From the NCBI RefSeq assembly GCF_017792025.1, contig NZ_CP046956.1, positions 3,348,001-3,412,000 of the forward strand: DNA of 64,000 bases. Direction: 5' to 3'. Below are positions 47,561-56,779 of this stretch, piece after piece; positions within the stretch are counted from its first letter, which is position 1, and every line of letters starts with the position of its first letter. This DNA comes from Sediminibacillus dalangtanensis. Its GTDB lineage: Bacteria > Bacillota > Bacilli > Bacillales > Amphibacillaceae. The notes under the pieces are model-generated. The model did no database searches. It had not been told where the DNA came from and was given only the letters and a program-made list of their open reading frames with translations. The position numbers and the translations under genes were made by a program.

Positions 47561-48679
47561 TTACTCTGCTTGAAAATATCCGGCAATGGCATCTGCAATC
47601 CGTTTGGAAGCTTGTCCATCGCCATAAGGATTGGATGAACGAGCCATTTTTTTATGGGCTTCCGAATCAGATAACAGTTCATTAGCCAGGTTAAAAATGT
47701 TTTCCTCATCTGTTCCTGCTAACTTCAAGGTACCGGCATCAATCCCTTCCGGTCGTTCAGTTGTGTCACGTAGAACTAGAACAGGAACTCCAAGCGATGG
47801 TGCTTCTTCCTGCACACCACCAGAATCAGTCAAAATCAAATGAGCACGTGAAGCGAAATTATGAAAATCTACTACACTTAAAGGCTCTATCAATTGAATT
47901 CTTTTATCGTTTCCTAATATCTCATTAGCTGTTTTTTGAATCACTGGATTTAAATGCACAGGATATACGACATGAATATCCTCATGCGTTTCCACTAATC
48001 GTTTAATTGCACGGAACATCTGCTGCATATTTTCTCCCAAGTTTTCTCTCCGGTGAGCTGTCATTAAAACTAATCGTTTACCATTTAAGGAATCTAAAAC
48101 TTCACTTTGATAAGATTCACCCACGGTAGTTTTTAATGCATCAATTGCTGTATTCCCTGTAACAAAAATTCGTTCTTCTGGTTTATTTTCATGTAGCAGG
48201 TTTTGTTTGGACTTTTCGGTAGGTGAAAAGTGCAAATCTGCCATAATACCTGTTAGTTGTCGATTCATTTCTTCAGGATATGGTGAATATTTATCCCAAG
48301 TTCGTAAACCCGCTTCCACATGACCTACTGCAATTTGGTTATAAAATGCAGCTAAAGAGGCAGCAAAGGTTGTCGTCGTGTCTCCGTGTACCAATACAAT
48401 GTCCGGCTCTGCTTCCTTCATAACATTATCCAAGCCTTCCAACGCTCTATTTGTAATCTCTGTAAGTGATTGCTTCTTCTTCATTATATCTAAGTCAAAA
48501 TCTGGTGAGATATCGAATATTTCCAGTACTTGATCCAACATTTCTCGATGCTGAGCAGTCACTGTTACAATTGATTCAAATTCTTGTGGACGTTTTCTTA
48601 GCTCTAAAATTAATGGAGCCATTTTTATTGCTTCTGGTCTCGTTCCGAATATTGTCATCACTTTAATAGGCTTGTCCAA
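47561..48679 (-). CDS. mnaA: UDP-N-acetylglucosamine 2-epimerase (non-hydrolysing)
   Basis: About 372 aa. Starts IKVMTIFGTRPEAIKMAPLI; AGGAG lies best for a TTG at 48679, while the upstream GTG overlaps it. Conserved segments: VTAQHREMLDQVLEIF, VLVHGDTTTTFAASLAAFY, VGHVEAGLRT, PEEMNRQ, TAHRRENLG, DSGGVQEEAPSLGVPVLVLR. It interconverts UDP-GlcNAc and UDP-ManNAc, feeding the dehydrogenase at 61398 to give UDP-ManNAcA, or teichoic-acid linkage-unit synthesis. Confidence 0.95.
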   Translation of the reverse strand: MDKPIKVMTIFGTRPEAIKMAPLILELRKRPQEFESIVTVTAQHREMLDQVLEIFDISPDFDLDIMKKKQSLTEITNRALEGLDNVMKEAEPDIVLVHGDTTTTFAASLAAFYNQIAVGHVEAGLRTWDKYSPYPEEMNRQLTGIMADLHFSPTEKSKQNLLHENKPEERIFVTGNTAIDALKTTVGESYQSEVLDSLNGKRLVLMTAHRRENLGENMQQMFRAIKRLVETHEDIHVVYPVHLNPVIQKTANEILGNDKRIQLIEPLSVVDFHNFASRAHLILTDSGGVQEEAPSLGVPVLVLRDTTERPEGIDAGTLKLAGTDEENIFNLANELLSDSEAHKKMARSSNPYGDGQASKRIADAIAGYFQAE

Positions 48680-48779
48680 TTCAGTCACTCCTGTTAAAAG
48701 TTAATTGTCTCATTAACTATTTTCTTCAATCATAAGTCGAATTATATCATATTATGCGCATGAAATAAAAAACACATAA

Positions 48780-48810
48780 AAATAGCCTGCAAAAAGTTTG
48801 CAGGCTATTT
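48780..48810 (-). terminator. Terminator of the glucosaminidase gene
   Basis: Perfect 14-bp stem AAATAGCCTGCAAA (48780-48793) with 48797-48810 around a 3-nt loop, overlapping the end of the gene and followed by a T-rich run on the minus strand. Confidence 0.9.
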
Positions 48811-48811
48811 T

Positions 48812-51800
48812 TTAATTATATACTGGTACGTCCAAATATAAAGTTGTTAATCCAATCTCTTGATATAAATTGTACATGGAACCTACTTGTTTATAAGCCC
48901 AGCCAATATCTGATGCATATTGGTGGGTGGCATATCCATACCTTTCCATAGCATCCGGATTCCAACGCATTTTATATAAGGTATTTTGACCAACCTTTAT
49001 ATAACTATTCCCAATAAACTGGGCTCCTCCTATGATGGCCTCCTCAGGACTGAACCAGCCTTCTTTGTAAGCACGAAATGCACCTCCTTCATATGCATTC
49101 CCGTCAACAGCTCCAATACCATACATATTATACGTTGTTCTAATATCTCGTAAACTACTGCGATTACTAGAATTAACTAACACCAAATTACCAGATTTGT
49201 CTTTACCTACTTCAACCCCAGTAGCTAGAGGTGAACCTCCATTACCTGTTTCTAGAGATGCATGGGATACTAGATAGACATCGTTTACTCCATGAGTCTT
49301 ACTTGCTTCTATAAAATATTGTCCCTTTCCAGACAATATTCCATTTCCTGACAAGTAACTATTTAGTTCTGATGCTGTTGCCCCACTAGCTTTTCCTAAA
49401 TCTAAGAATTGAAATTTTTGACGGCTGTTTTCCAAAAAGTTGTTTGGGTCTAGATAGTACTGAACATCCTCTTCACTGGCTGTCACCCATTGAGCGTTCC
49501 CATTAAACTTAATCTGATACCAACCATCATATTCACCTAGAATACTTACTTTATCCCCGTTATATAACATTCCTATTTCTTTATAATTTGTTCCTGGTCC
49601 GCCACGTACATTGAGAGCACTGGCAGTAACTTCATTATTACTATTAATATATGATTTGGATACATAGCCGTAATTTTGATCGGTCTGCGGGTTTACTTTC
49701 ATTTGCAATTCGATAGCCTTTTCAAGAGTTAGATTGTAAATCGTTTTGCTAATTCCATAAATATCAACTTCTTCTTTGTTCACAAAACCAACTCGGTCCG
49801 CAAACACTACCCTCCACCATTTTCCATAATCAGATGCAATCGGAAAAATAGTACCAGCTTCTAGGTTAGCAAAAGCAACTAAACTTCCTGAAGTATTGTC
49901 GTAGACAGTTACTTTATCTTTCGCCACAAGATCACTATCTGAATTCGAATACTTATTATTTAAATTTGGTATTTCCGTTTTAGTCGCATAACCTGTATCT
50001 GCTTTACGTACATAACCGTAAATATCACCGAAATGGATTCTCCACCAATTCCCATAATCTTTTACTATTGGGTATGATTGTCCTTTTTTCAACTCTCCTA
50101 CCTTCTCCAACCAAGTCCCGCTATTATCGTAAACGGGCAAATTATCCTTGAATACTCGGAAGTAGTTGTCTCCGGATTTGAACTCGGCTTTTACGCTATT
50201 TTTACGTACATAGCCCACTTGGTCGGAATAGAGAACTCGCCACCAGTTGCCATAATCGGTGGCAATCGGGTACATTTCTCCTTTTTCAATCTTTCCGACT
50301 GCTTGTAAGCTGCCTGTCGAATTGTCATAAATGGTGACATCGTTCAGGGTTTCAAACCTTCGGTCTTGATTAGAGTAACTCTCATTTTTATTCTTAACCG
50401 ATGTACCACTGTCCGGCGATGTAGCGAACTTTTCTACATATCCATAGTAATCTCCGAACTGAATACGGTGCCAGTTTCCGTAGTCACTCACTCTGCTGTA
50501 TACTTTACCTTTTTCTACTTCGCCTACTTTTTTGAGAGAACCGCTGCCTCTATTATCGTATATTGGCAAATCCTCTTCGGCTTTAAAGTAATCGTCATAG
50601 CTGGCGTATCGGAGGCTTACATTATTTTTCCGGACATAGCCTATCCGATCCAAATAAAGGATTCGCCACCAATTCCCATAATCCGTTGCGATGGGGAATA
50701 GCTGACCTTTATCTATTTTTCCGAAAGGAATCAGGCTCCCTGAAGTGTTATCATATACCTCTACTTGTTGTTCTGTCTCCAATTTATGCGCTATATTGGT
50801 ATATTCATCATTCAGATTCGGAATCTCTGTTTTTGTGGCGTAACCTGTATCCGATTTGCGGACATAACCATAAAAATCACCGAACTGAACTCTCCACCAG
50901 TTGCCGTAATCTTTTTCAATTGGGTAAGACTCACCCTTCTTCAATTCCCCGACTTTTTTGAGAGAACCGCTACGGTTATCATAAACGGGAATGTTAGCCG
51001 TATAAACACGGAAATAGTTATCGGTCGGCTTCGTTTCCGCCTTCACTTCTGCTTTCCTCACATAACCTACCCGATCAGAAAACAGGATTCTCCACCAGTT
51101 GCCGTAATCCCCTGCCAAGGCATAGTGTTCTCCTTTAGAGATTTGGCCGAAAGGAGTCAGGCTCCCCGATGAATTGTCGTATACGGAAACCTCTTTCAAT
51201 GTCTCAAAGGTTCGAGATTGATTGGTGTATTTACTATTTTCATTCCGTAAGGAACTACCATCATCCGGAACCGTATCCGACTTTCTTACATATCCATATA
51301 TACCACCGAAATTAATCCGGTGCCAGTTTCCGTAATCACTGACACGAGGATAGACCTGGCCTTCCAGTAATTGTCCCATCGGCCTTAAGGCTCCGTCACC
51401 TCGATTGTCGTAAACAGTGGTACTGGTCGTCACCTTGAAGTAATCGGCATCCGAGTTTTCCCAAGAATCCACGCTTTGAACCATCATCTTCGTAAATGAC
51501 TGGGTCTCCAGCTGCTTTTCCTTTTCCTCTTCCTTTGTCGAGGTCGAAGCGACCGTGGAAGAAGTCTCTTCCTGATTAAGTTCTTCCGAAGATTTATCAG
51601 TACTTGTATCCGGTTCTGTTTCCGAGACACTTTCCTTTTCTGAAGACTCCATTCCTGCGTCCTCATCGATCGCCGTTTCTTCCGGATCAGTCTTCTCCTG
51701 GACTACTGGTTCTTCAGAAAGTTCTTCAGTCGTTCCCTTGGAAGAGCCCTGTTCCGTTTCCACGATAGAAGTTTCATCAGACGACGAATCTGTCATCTCT

Positions 51801-52354
51801 TTTTCATTCGTGACTTCCTTGTCCCCTGATGATACAGAATTCTCCGTATCGGTAGTCCCAACTGCATCGGAGCTTTCGCTTTCTGCCAGATAAAATGAAA
51901 CATTTCCTATGTAAATGATAGGATGCCCTTCATCGTCCTCATACACCGGGTACTCTATTTCTTTCAGAACGGAACCAGCAGGGCTTTCTTTATTAGTCGC
52001 TGTGTACAAAGGATCTCCCTTTGATAGTAACTGAGTGCCAGTAGTCTCTAACTCAAACAACCCAGATACATTTTCATCTGAGCCAACTTTCATAAGTGAT
52101 TCACTAGGGATTATTTTATTCGTATTACTGTACTGAATTTTAATCCCGTTTTCGGTTTCGTAACCGAAGAGATAAGTTGAATCGATTACAGAAAAGTCAC
52201 CAATCGTCAAGTTTTCCGTGGTCTTGAATAGCTCTAATTCTCCCGTATCCTGATATTCTCCATTCGGTTCGGCTGTTACAGTAAAAGGGATGATTAGAAA
52301 AAATAAAAACAAAGAAAAAATAAAATACTGACCTTTAAATATATCTTTGACCAT
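48812..52354 (-). CDS. Secreted SH3/GW-repeat N-acetylglucosaminidase
   Basis: 1180 aa, AGGAGG site. Signal peptide (FSLFLFFLIIPFTVTA), a conserved N-terminal module ending in VYEDDEGHPIIYIGNVSFYLA, then about 120 residues rich in Ser, Glu and Thr, a likely spacer. Eight SH3/GW-like repeats follow (residues about 295-865), each with VYDN...GSL...G...KG...DYGNWWR...GYVRK, alternating between two subtypes. Then a canonical SH3_3 domain (ALNVRGGPGTNYKEIG) and a C-terminal GH73-type glucosaminidase: HGVNDVYLVSHASLETGNG with the probable catalytic Glu, and YNMYGIGAVDG. It should hydrolyse the peptidoglycan glycan strand at the cell surface. Shares a 1.63-kb near-identical DNA segment with the next protein. 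Confidence 0.92.
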   Translation of the reverse strand: MVKDIFKGQYFIFSLFLFFLIIPFTVTAEPNGEYQDTGELELFKTTENLTIGDFSVIDSTYLFGYETENGIKIQYSNTNKIIPSESLMKVGSDENVSGLFELETTGTQLLSKGDPLYTATNKESPAGSVLKEIEYPVYEDDEGHPIIYIGNVSFYLAESESSDAVGTTDTENSVSSGDKEVTNEKEMTDSSSDETSIVETEQGSSKGTTEELSEEPVVQEKTDPEETAIDEDAGMESSEKESVSETEPDTSTDKSSEELNQEETSSTVASTSTKEEEKEKQLETQSFTKMMVQSVDSWENSDADYFKVTTSTTVYDNRGDGALRPMGQLLEGQVYPRVSDYGNWHRINFGGIYGYVRKSDTVPDDGSSLRNENSKYTNQSRTFETLKEVSVYDNSSGSLTPFGQISKGEHYALAGDYGNWWRILFSDRVGYVRKAEVKAETKPTDNYFRVYTANIPVYDNRSGSLKKVGELKKGESYPIEKDYGNWWRVQFGDFYGYVRKSDTGYATKTEIPNLNDEYTNIAHKLETEQQVEVYDNTSGSLIPFGKIDKGQLFPIATDYGNWWRILYLDRIGYVRKNNVSLRYASYDDYFKAEEDLPIYDNRGSGSLKKVGEVEKGKVYSRVSDYGNWHRIQFGDYYGYVEKFATSPDSGTSVKNKNESYSNQDRRFETLNDVTIYDNSTGSLQAVGKIEKGEMYPIATDYGNWWRVLYSDQVGYVRKNSVKAEFKSGDNYFRVFKDNLPVYDNSGTWLEKVGELKKGQSYPIVKDYGNWWRIHFGDIYGYVRKADTGYATKTEIPNLNNKYSNSDSDLVAKDKVTVYDNTSGSLVAFANLEAGTIFPIASDYGKWWRVVFADRVGFVNKEEVDIYGISKTIYNLTLEKAIELQMKVNPQTDQNYGYVSKSYINSNNEVTASALNVRGGPGTNYKEIGMLYNGDKVSILGEYDGWYQIKFNGNAQWVTASEEDVQYYLDPNNFLENSRQKFQFLDLGKASGATASELNSYLSGNGILSGKGQYFIEASKTHGVNDVYLVSHASLETGNGGSPLATGVEVGKDKSGNLVLVNSSNRSSLRDIRTTYNMYGIGAVDGNAYEGGAFRAYKEGWFSPEEAIIGGAQFIGNSYIKVGQNTLYKMRWNPDAMERYGYATHQYASDIGWAYKQVGSMYNLYQEIGLTTLYLDVPVYN
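50185..51819. repeat. 1.63-kb near-identical direct repeat, copy 1
   Basis: Pairs with 54608-56242 at a constant offset of 4423 bp. In my reading the two copies differ at only three positions, all near the distal end (51722, 51788, 51795). The repeat encodes the Ser/Glu-rich spacer and the first six SH3/GW-like modules; sequence divergence is abrupt at both edges. Confidence 0.92.
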
Positions 52355-52499
52355 TTAATGCTCCTTTCCTCCTGTTGTAGTTAAACCATTAATAACTTTA
52401 TTAATAGTCTGCTATTATTATATATCGGTACATATTTAAAAACAATAAAGATATTTCCATAAAATAGGTGTGAGATATTTTATCTCACACCTTGTATTC

Positions 52500-55400
52500 C
52501 TATAGATAAAAAGCAGTTTCAATTTCAGTATTTATTTCTTGTGTTTCTATTATTATTGTATGGGTCGGGACCGGATCTTCTCCCCTATCCAAATGCCATC
52601 CCGTAATATTAGGCTCTGTTTGACCCTTTATGGCTTTAATAGTCAAATTACTTGCGCTATTGACTTCCATAGATGCTATTTCTTCCCCGTTAATCATCAG
52701 TTTGACTGTATTTCCTTGAATTTGCGGCACTACACCTTCTGCTAGATTCCAAATAAGTTTATAGTTGTTTTCTTTGTTAGAAGTGATTGTATCGTTTACA
52801 GTTATTTTTTGTGAATTTTTTTCATATTTCAAATTCCTTGTATGTTGGACATCTTCATAACGTTTGTTTACTCCAGTAACACTACTTAATTTATCATCGA
52901 TATAGTAATCTGATAAGTATGTAGAGTCATACTTACCATCCGTTCTAGGAAGACCGGAATCATTTACGATCAGTGTGTTATGAGCATATGACGAGTAACC
53001 AAATTCTGTAAAAGGTAAGTCATAATCATATCCATTTGGTCCCGCTTCTGTTATAAGGTCATGTCCTTTTGCATAAATCCATACACTTAAATCATCCGAG
53101 TGTTTGTGGTAATCCGTATGATAAGCTGCGGTAAAATGAATATATGTTGCATCTATACCTTTGTTCCATTCATCTCTAAATATCGCATATCCTGCATCTT
53201 CAAATACCACACTAGTATTATTTGGCATTATTCCATCTTTGCCTTGAGTCAAAGAGTACTGATAATACTCATTATCCTGCCACAGAGTGGTAGAAGGTTC
53301 TACTTCACTAAACGTATCCCCAATCAAAGGCAATGTTCCATCAGGCTTGATTATCCATGCATAGTAATCTGCCATCTTATCATATAGATTTTTATAATAA
53401 TGATATTGGGTGTCATCTCCATTAGCATGGAAAAAATCTTTATATCCTTTCACAGAATTCGCTACAATTTGATGGTACCCTGGTGAATGTTCCAAATGGA
53501 CGCCTTCTCGCGAAACAATAAAATCGAAGTAATCTTGTAGCCGTTTCTTTCCTATAAGGGAATATAATGAACTCTTTGAAAAACTATCAAAATAGTCTCC
53601 AAACGCTATTAATGCCTCATCCTGGAACATACCGTGGTTTGTATTGGTTGTATGAAAGTCATCAGTTAGTAAAATGTCTGCATGTTCTATCATGTGAGAG
53701 AATAGGAACTTCAGCTGTTCTTTATTCAATGTAGATTTAGCAGAATCAAAGTAATTCAGCCATGTTATCAATCTTTTGGCAGTTCCCTCATCATGCCAGG
53801 ACAAATCATGAGCAGGATTTCCGTATGGATTATTATCTATCCAATCTTTAATAATCTCATATCCTTTTTGAATGTACTCCTCATTGCCAGTTTTTTTATA
53901 AGCTTCAATTAAATCATTGAGATAGAATTGACCGTGGAGTGCCCGATAATAAGATCGAGACATTTCTTTACCTTTGACAGGAGTTTCTCCCCATGGAATT
54001 CCTGTGGAAAAATCAAAAGTTCCATAACTAGAAATTTTGTATAAATCACTAAGAATATTATCTGCGACGATTAAATAATTACTGCTTGGTGATACGAAGA
54101 AAGATTTTATTCGACTTACAGAACTAGAAGTATCTTTGTTTCTATACTCTTGAACAATTTCATCATAAGTTCTATTTTCGTAATCCTTCAACTGAGACTT
54201 ATTGACATACCCTACCCTATCCAAATAGATAATGCGCCACCAATTACCATAATCAGTAGCTATTGGATAAACAGTACCTCTTTCCAGCTCCCCGATAGGA
54301 ATTAATTCTCCTGAAGTATTATCATAGACCCGAGTGTTTTTTAAAACCAAAAAACTCTTATCAGAATTTGTATAATTTTTGTTCAAGTTTCTAATTTCTT
54401 TTCCGGTAGAATAGCCTACATCCCTTTTCCGGATATAAGCATACTTATCACCAAATTTAACTTTGAACCAATTTCCATAGTCACCACTAATAGGATACGC
54501 TTGTCCCTTCTCCAATTGTCCGATTTTCGTTAGATATCCTTTACTATTATCATAAACGGGCAAATTATCCTGATAGACTTGGAAATAATTATCACCGCTT
54601 TTGGATTCGGCTTTTACGCTATTTTTACGTACATAGCCCACTTGGTCGGAATAGAGAACTCGCCACCAGTTGCCATAATCGGTGGCAATCGGGTACATTT
54701 CTCCTTTTTCAATCTTTCCGACTGCTTGTAAGCTGCCTGTCGAATTGTCATAAATGGTGACATCGTTCAGGGTTTCAAACCTTCGGTCTTGATTAGAGTA
54801 ACTCTCATTTTTATTCTTAACCGATGTACCACTGTCCGGCGATGTAGCGAACTTTTCTACATATCCATAGTAATCTCCGAACTGAATACGGTGCCAGTTT
54901 CCGTAGTCACTCACTCTGCTGTATACTTTACCTTTTTCTACTTCGCCTACTTTTTTGAGAGAACCGCTGCCTCTATTATCGTATATTGGCAAATCCTCTT
55001 CGGCTTTAAAGTAATCGTCATAGCTGGCGTATCGGAGGCTTACATTATTTTTCCGGACATAGCCTATCCGATCCAAATAAAGGATTCGCCACCAATTCCC
55101 ATAATCCGTTGCGATGGGGAATAGCTGACCTTTATCTATTTTTCCGAAAGGAATCAGGCTCCCTGAAGTGTTATCATATACCTCTACTTGTTGTTCTGTC
55201 TCCAATTTATGCGCTATATTGGTATATTCATCATTCAGATTCGGAATCTCTGTTTTTGTGGCGTAACCTGTATCCGATTTGCGGACATAACCATAAAAAT
55301 CACCGAACTGAACTCTCCACCAGTTGCCGTAATCTTTTTCAATTGGGTAAGACTCACCCTTCTTCAATTCCCCGACTTTTTTGAGAGAACCGCTACGGTT

Positions 55401-56744
55401 ATCATAAACGGGAATGTTAGCCGTATAAACACGGAAATAGTTATCGGTCGGCTTCGTTTCCGCCTTCACTTCTGCTTTCCTCACATAACCTACCCGATCA
55501 GAAAACAGGATTCTCCACCAGTTGCCGTAATCCCCTGCCAAGGCATAGTGTTCTCCTTTAGAGATTTGGCCGAAAGGAGTCAGGCTCCCCGATGAATTGT
55601 CGTATACGGAAACCTCTTTCAATGTCTCAAAGGTTCGAGATTGATTGGTGTATTTACTATTTTCATTCCGTAAGGAACTACCATCATCCGGAACCGTATC
55701 CGACTTTCTTACATATCCATATATACCACCGAAATTAATCCGGTGCCAGTTTCCGTAATCACTGACACGAGGATAGACCTGGCCTTCCAGTAATTGTCCC
55801 ATCGGCCTTAAGGCTCCGTCACCTCGATTGTCGTAAACAGTGGTACTGGTCGTCACCTTGAAGTAATCGGCATCCGAGTTTTCCCAAGAATCCACGCTTT
55901 GAACCATCATCTTCGTAAATGACTGGGTCTCCAGCTGCTTTTCCTTTTCCTCTTCCTTTGTCGAGGTCGAAGCGACCGTGGAAGAAGTCTCTTCCTGATT
56001 AAGTTCTTCCGAAGATTTATCAGTACTTGTATCCGGTTCTGTTTCCGAGACACTTTCCTTTTCTGAAGACTCCATTCCTGCGTCCTCATCGATCGCCGTT
56101 TCTTCCGGATCAGTCTTCTCCTGGACTACTGGTTCTTCAGAAAGCTCTTCAGTCGTTCCCTTGGAAGAGCCCTGTTCCGTTTCCACGATAGAAGTTTCAT
56201 CAGACGACGAGTCTGTCGTCTCTTTTTCATTCGTGACTTCCTCATTTTCTTGTGCTTTAGGGAAAGTAACATCCTCATCGTTGGCCAAGTAAAATGGCAC
56301 ATCTCCTATGTAAATGATGAGTCCACCTTCATTGTCCTCATACACTGGGTACTCTGTTTCCTTTAAAAATATACCAGATAAAGTCCTGCATTCCTTATCT
56401 AAATAAATGCTTGTCCCGCTATTAATTATCAGCAAATGAGATTCTTGCTGAAGATTTAAAGAAGACTTTTCGGTAGATTTTTTTGTTAACTTATCTAAAG
56501 GGATTTCTCTGTAATCATTATGAAACTGAATTAATAGCTGGTCATTATTTTCTTTACCATACAGACAAACATCTTTATTCATTGATACGGAGTCATTTAA
56601 TTCAATTTTTTCATTTGTGCAGTATAAGTTGTATGTTTCATTTTCTTCGGATGTTTGTGCTGCCACATCGATATTAAAAGGTATAAATATTAGAACAAAA
56701 GACAAAAGCAAAATATTGCAATAAAATAAACACCATTTTTTCAT
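52500..56744 (-). CDS. Secreted SH3/GW-repeat protein with heparinase II/III-like lyase domain
   Basis: 1414 aa, AAAGGA site. Signal peptide (CNILLLSFVLIFIPFNIDVAA), an N-terminal module like that of the glucosaminidase (VYEDNEGGLIIYIGDVPFYLA), the same Ser/Glu-rich spacer and eight SH3/GW-like repeats, the first six identical to those of its neighbour. From about residue 830 there is an alpha-barrel plus beta-sandwich of the heparinase II/III type: FYLNDLIEAYKKTG, DLSWHDEGTAKRLITW, TNHGMFQDEALI, HLEHSPGYHQ, then YHKHSDDLSVWIYAKGHDLITEAGP. This predicts cleavage of a uronic-acid-containing polysaccharide at the cell surface. It lies inside a locus that makes a uronic acid, so the target may be its own wall polymer (inference). 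Confidence 0.85.
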   Translation of the reverse strand: MKKWCLFYCNILLLSFVLIFIPFNIDVAAQTSEENETYNLYCTNEKIELNDSVSMNKDVCLYGKENNDQLLIQFHNDYREIPLDKLTKKSTEKSSLNLQQESHLLIINSGTSIYLDKECRTLSGIFLKETEYPVYEDNEGGLIIYIGDVPFYLANDEDVTFPKAQENEEVTNEKETTDSSSDETSIVETEQGSSKGTTEELSEEPVVQEKTDPEETAIDEDAGMESSEKESVSETEPDTSTDKSSEELNQEETSSTVASTSTKEEEKEKQLETQSFTKMMVQSVDSWENSDADYFKVTTSTTVYDNRGDGALRPMGQLLEGQVYPRVSDYGNWHRINFGGIYGYVRKSDTVPDDGSSLRNENSKYTNQSRTFETLKEVSVYDNSSGSLTPFGQISKGEHYALAGDYGNWWRILFSDRVGYVRKAEVKAETKPTDNYFRVYTANIPVYDNRSGSLKKVGELKKGESYPIEKDYGNWWRVQFGDFYGYVRKSDTGYATKTEIPNLNDEYTNIAHKLETEQQVEVYDNTSGSLIPFGKIDKGQLFPIATDYGNWWRILYLDRIGYVRKNNVSLRYASYDDYFKAEEDLPIYDNRGSGSLKKVGEVEKGKVYSRVSDYGNWHRIQFGDYYGYVEKFATSPDSGTSVKNKNESYSNQDRRFETLNDVTIYDNSTGSLQAVGKIEKGEMYPIATDYGNWWRVLYSDQVGYVRKNSVKAESKSGDNYFQVYQDNLPVYDNSKGYLTKIGQLEKGQAYPISGDYGNWFKVKFGDKYAYIRKRDVGYSTGKEIRNLNKNYTNSDKSFLVLKNTRVYDNTSGELIPIGELERGTVYPIATDYGNWWRIIYLDRVGYVNKSQLKDYENRTYDEIVQEYRNKDTSSSVSRIKSFFVSPSSNYLIVADNILSDLYKISSYGTFDFSTGIPWGETPVKGKEMSRSYYRALHGQFYLNDLIEAYKKTGNEEYIQKGYEIIKDWIDNNPYGNPAHDLSWHDEGTAKRLITWLNYFDSAKSTLNKEQLKFLFSHMIEHADILLTDDFHTTNTNHGMFQDEALIAFGDYFDSFSKSSLYSLIGKKRLQDYFDFIVSREGVHLEHSPGYHQIVANSVKGYKDFFHANGDDTQYHYYKNLYDKMADYYAWIIKPDGTLPLIGDTFSEVEPSTTLWQDNEYYQYSLTQGKDGIMPNNTSVVFEDAGYAIFRDEWNKGIDATYIHFTAAYHTDYHKHSDDLSVWIYAKGHDLITEAGPNGYDYDLPFTEFGYSSYAHNTLIVNDSGLPRTDGKYDSTYLSDYYIDDKLSSVTGVNKRYEDVQHTRNLKYEKNSQKITVNDTITSNKENNYKLIWNLAEGVVPQIQGNTVKLMINGEEIASMEVNSASNLTIKAIKGQTEPNITGWHLDRGEDPVPTHTIIIETQEINTEIETAFYL
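54608..56242. repeat. 1.63-kb near-identical direct repeat, copy 2
   Basis: Partner of 50185-51819 (same orientation, offset 4423 bp). It covers the spacer and the first six wall-binding repeats of the lyase protein. Flanks are clearly different: the repeats seven and eight and the N-terminal modules of the two proteins have diverged. Confidence 0.92.
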
Positions 56745-56779
56745 AAGAAGATCCTTTCTTATATGAATTCAACAAATGC

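Noticed and set aside
50366..51172. Plus-strand frames present twice (also at 54789-55595)
   Set aside because: They are antisense to the SH3/GW repeats and are identical in both places only because the DNA is duplicated.
50185..56242. 1.63-kb repeat as a simple assembly error
   Set aside because: The copies have different flanks and three real differences, and both genes keep complete, different ends; still worth confirming with long reads.
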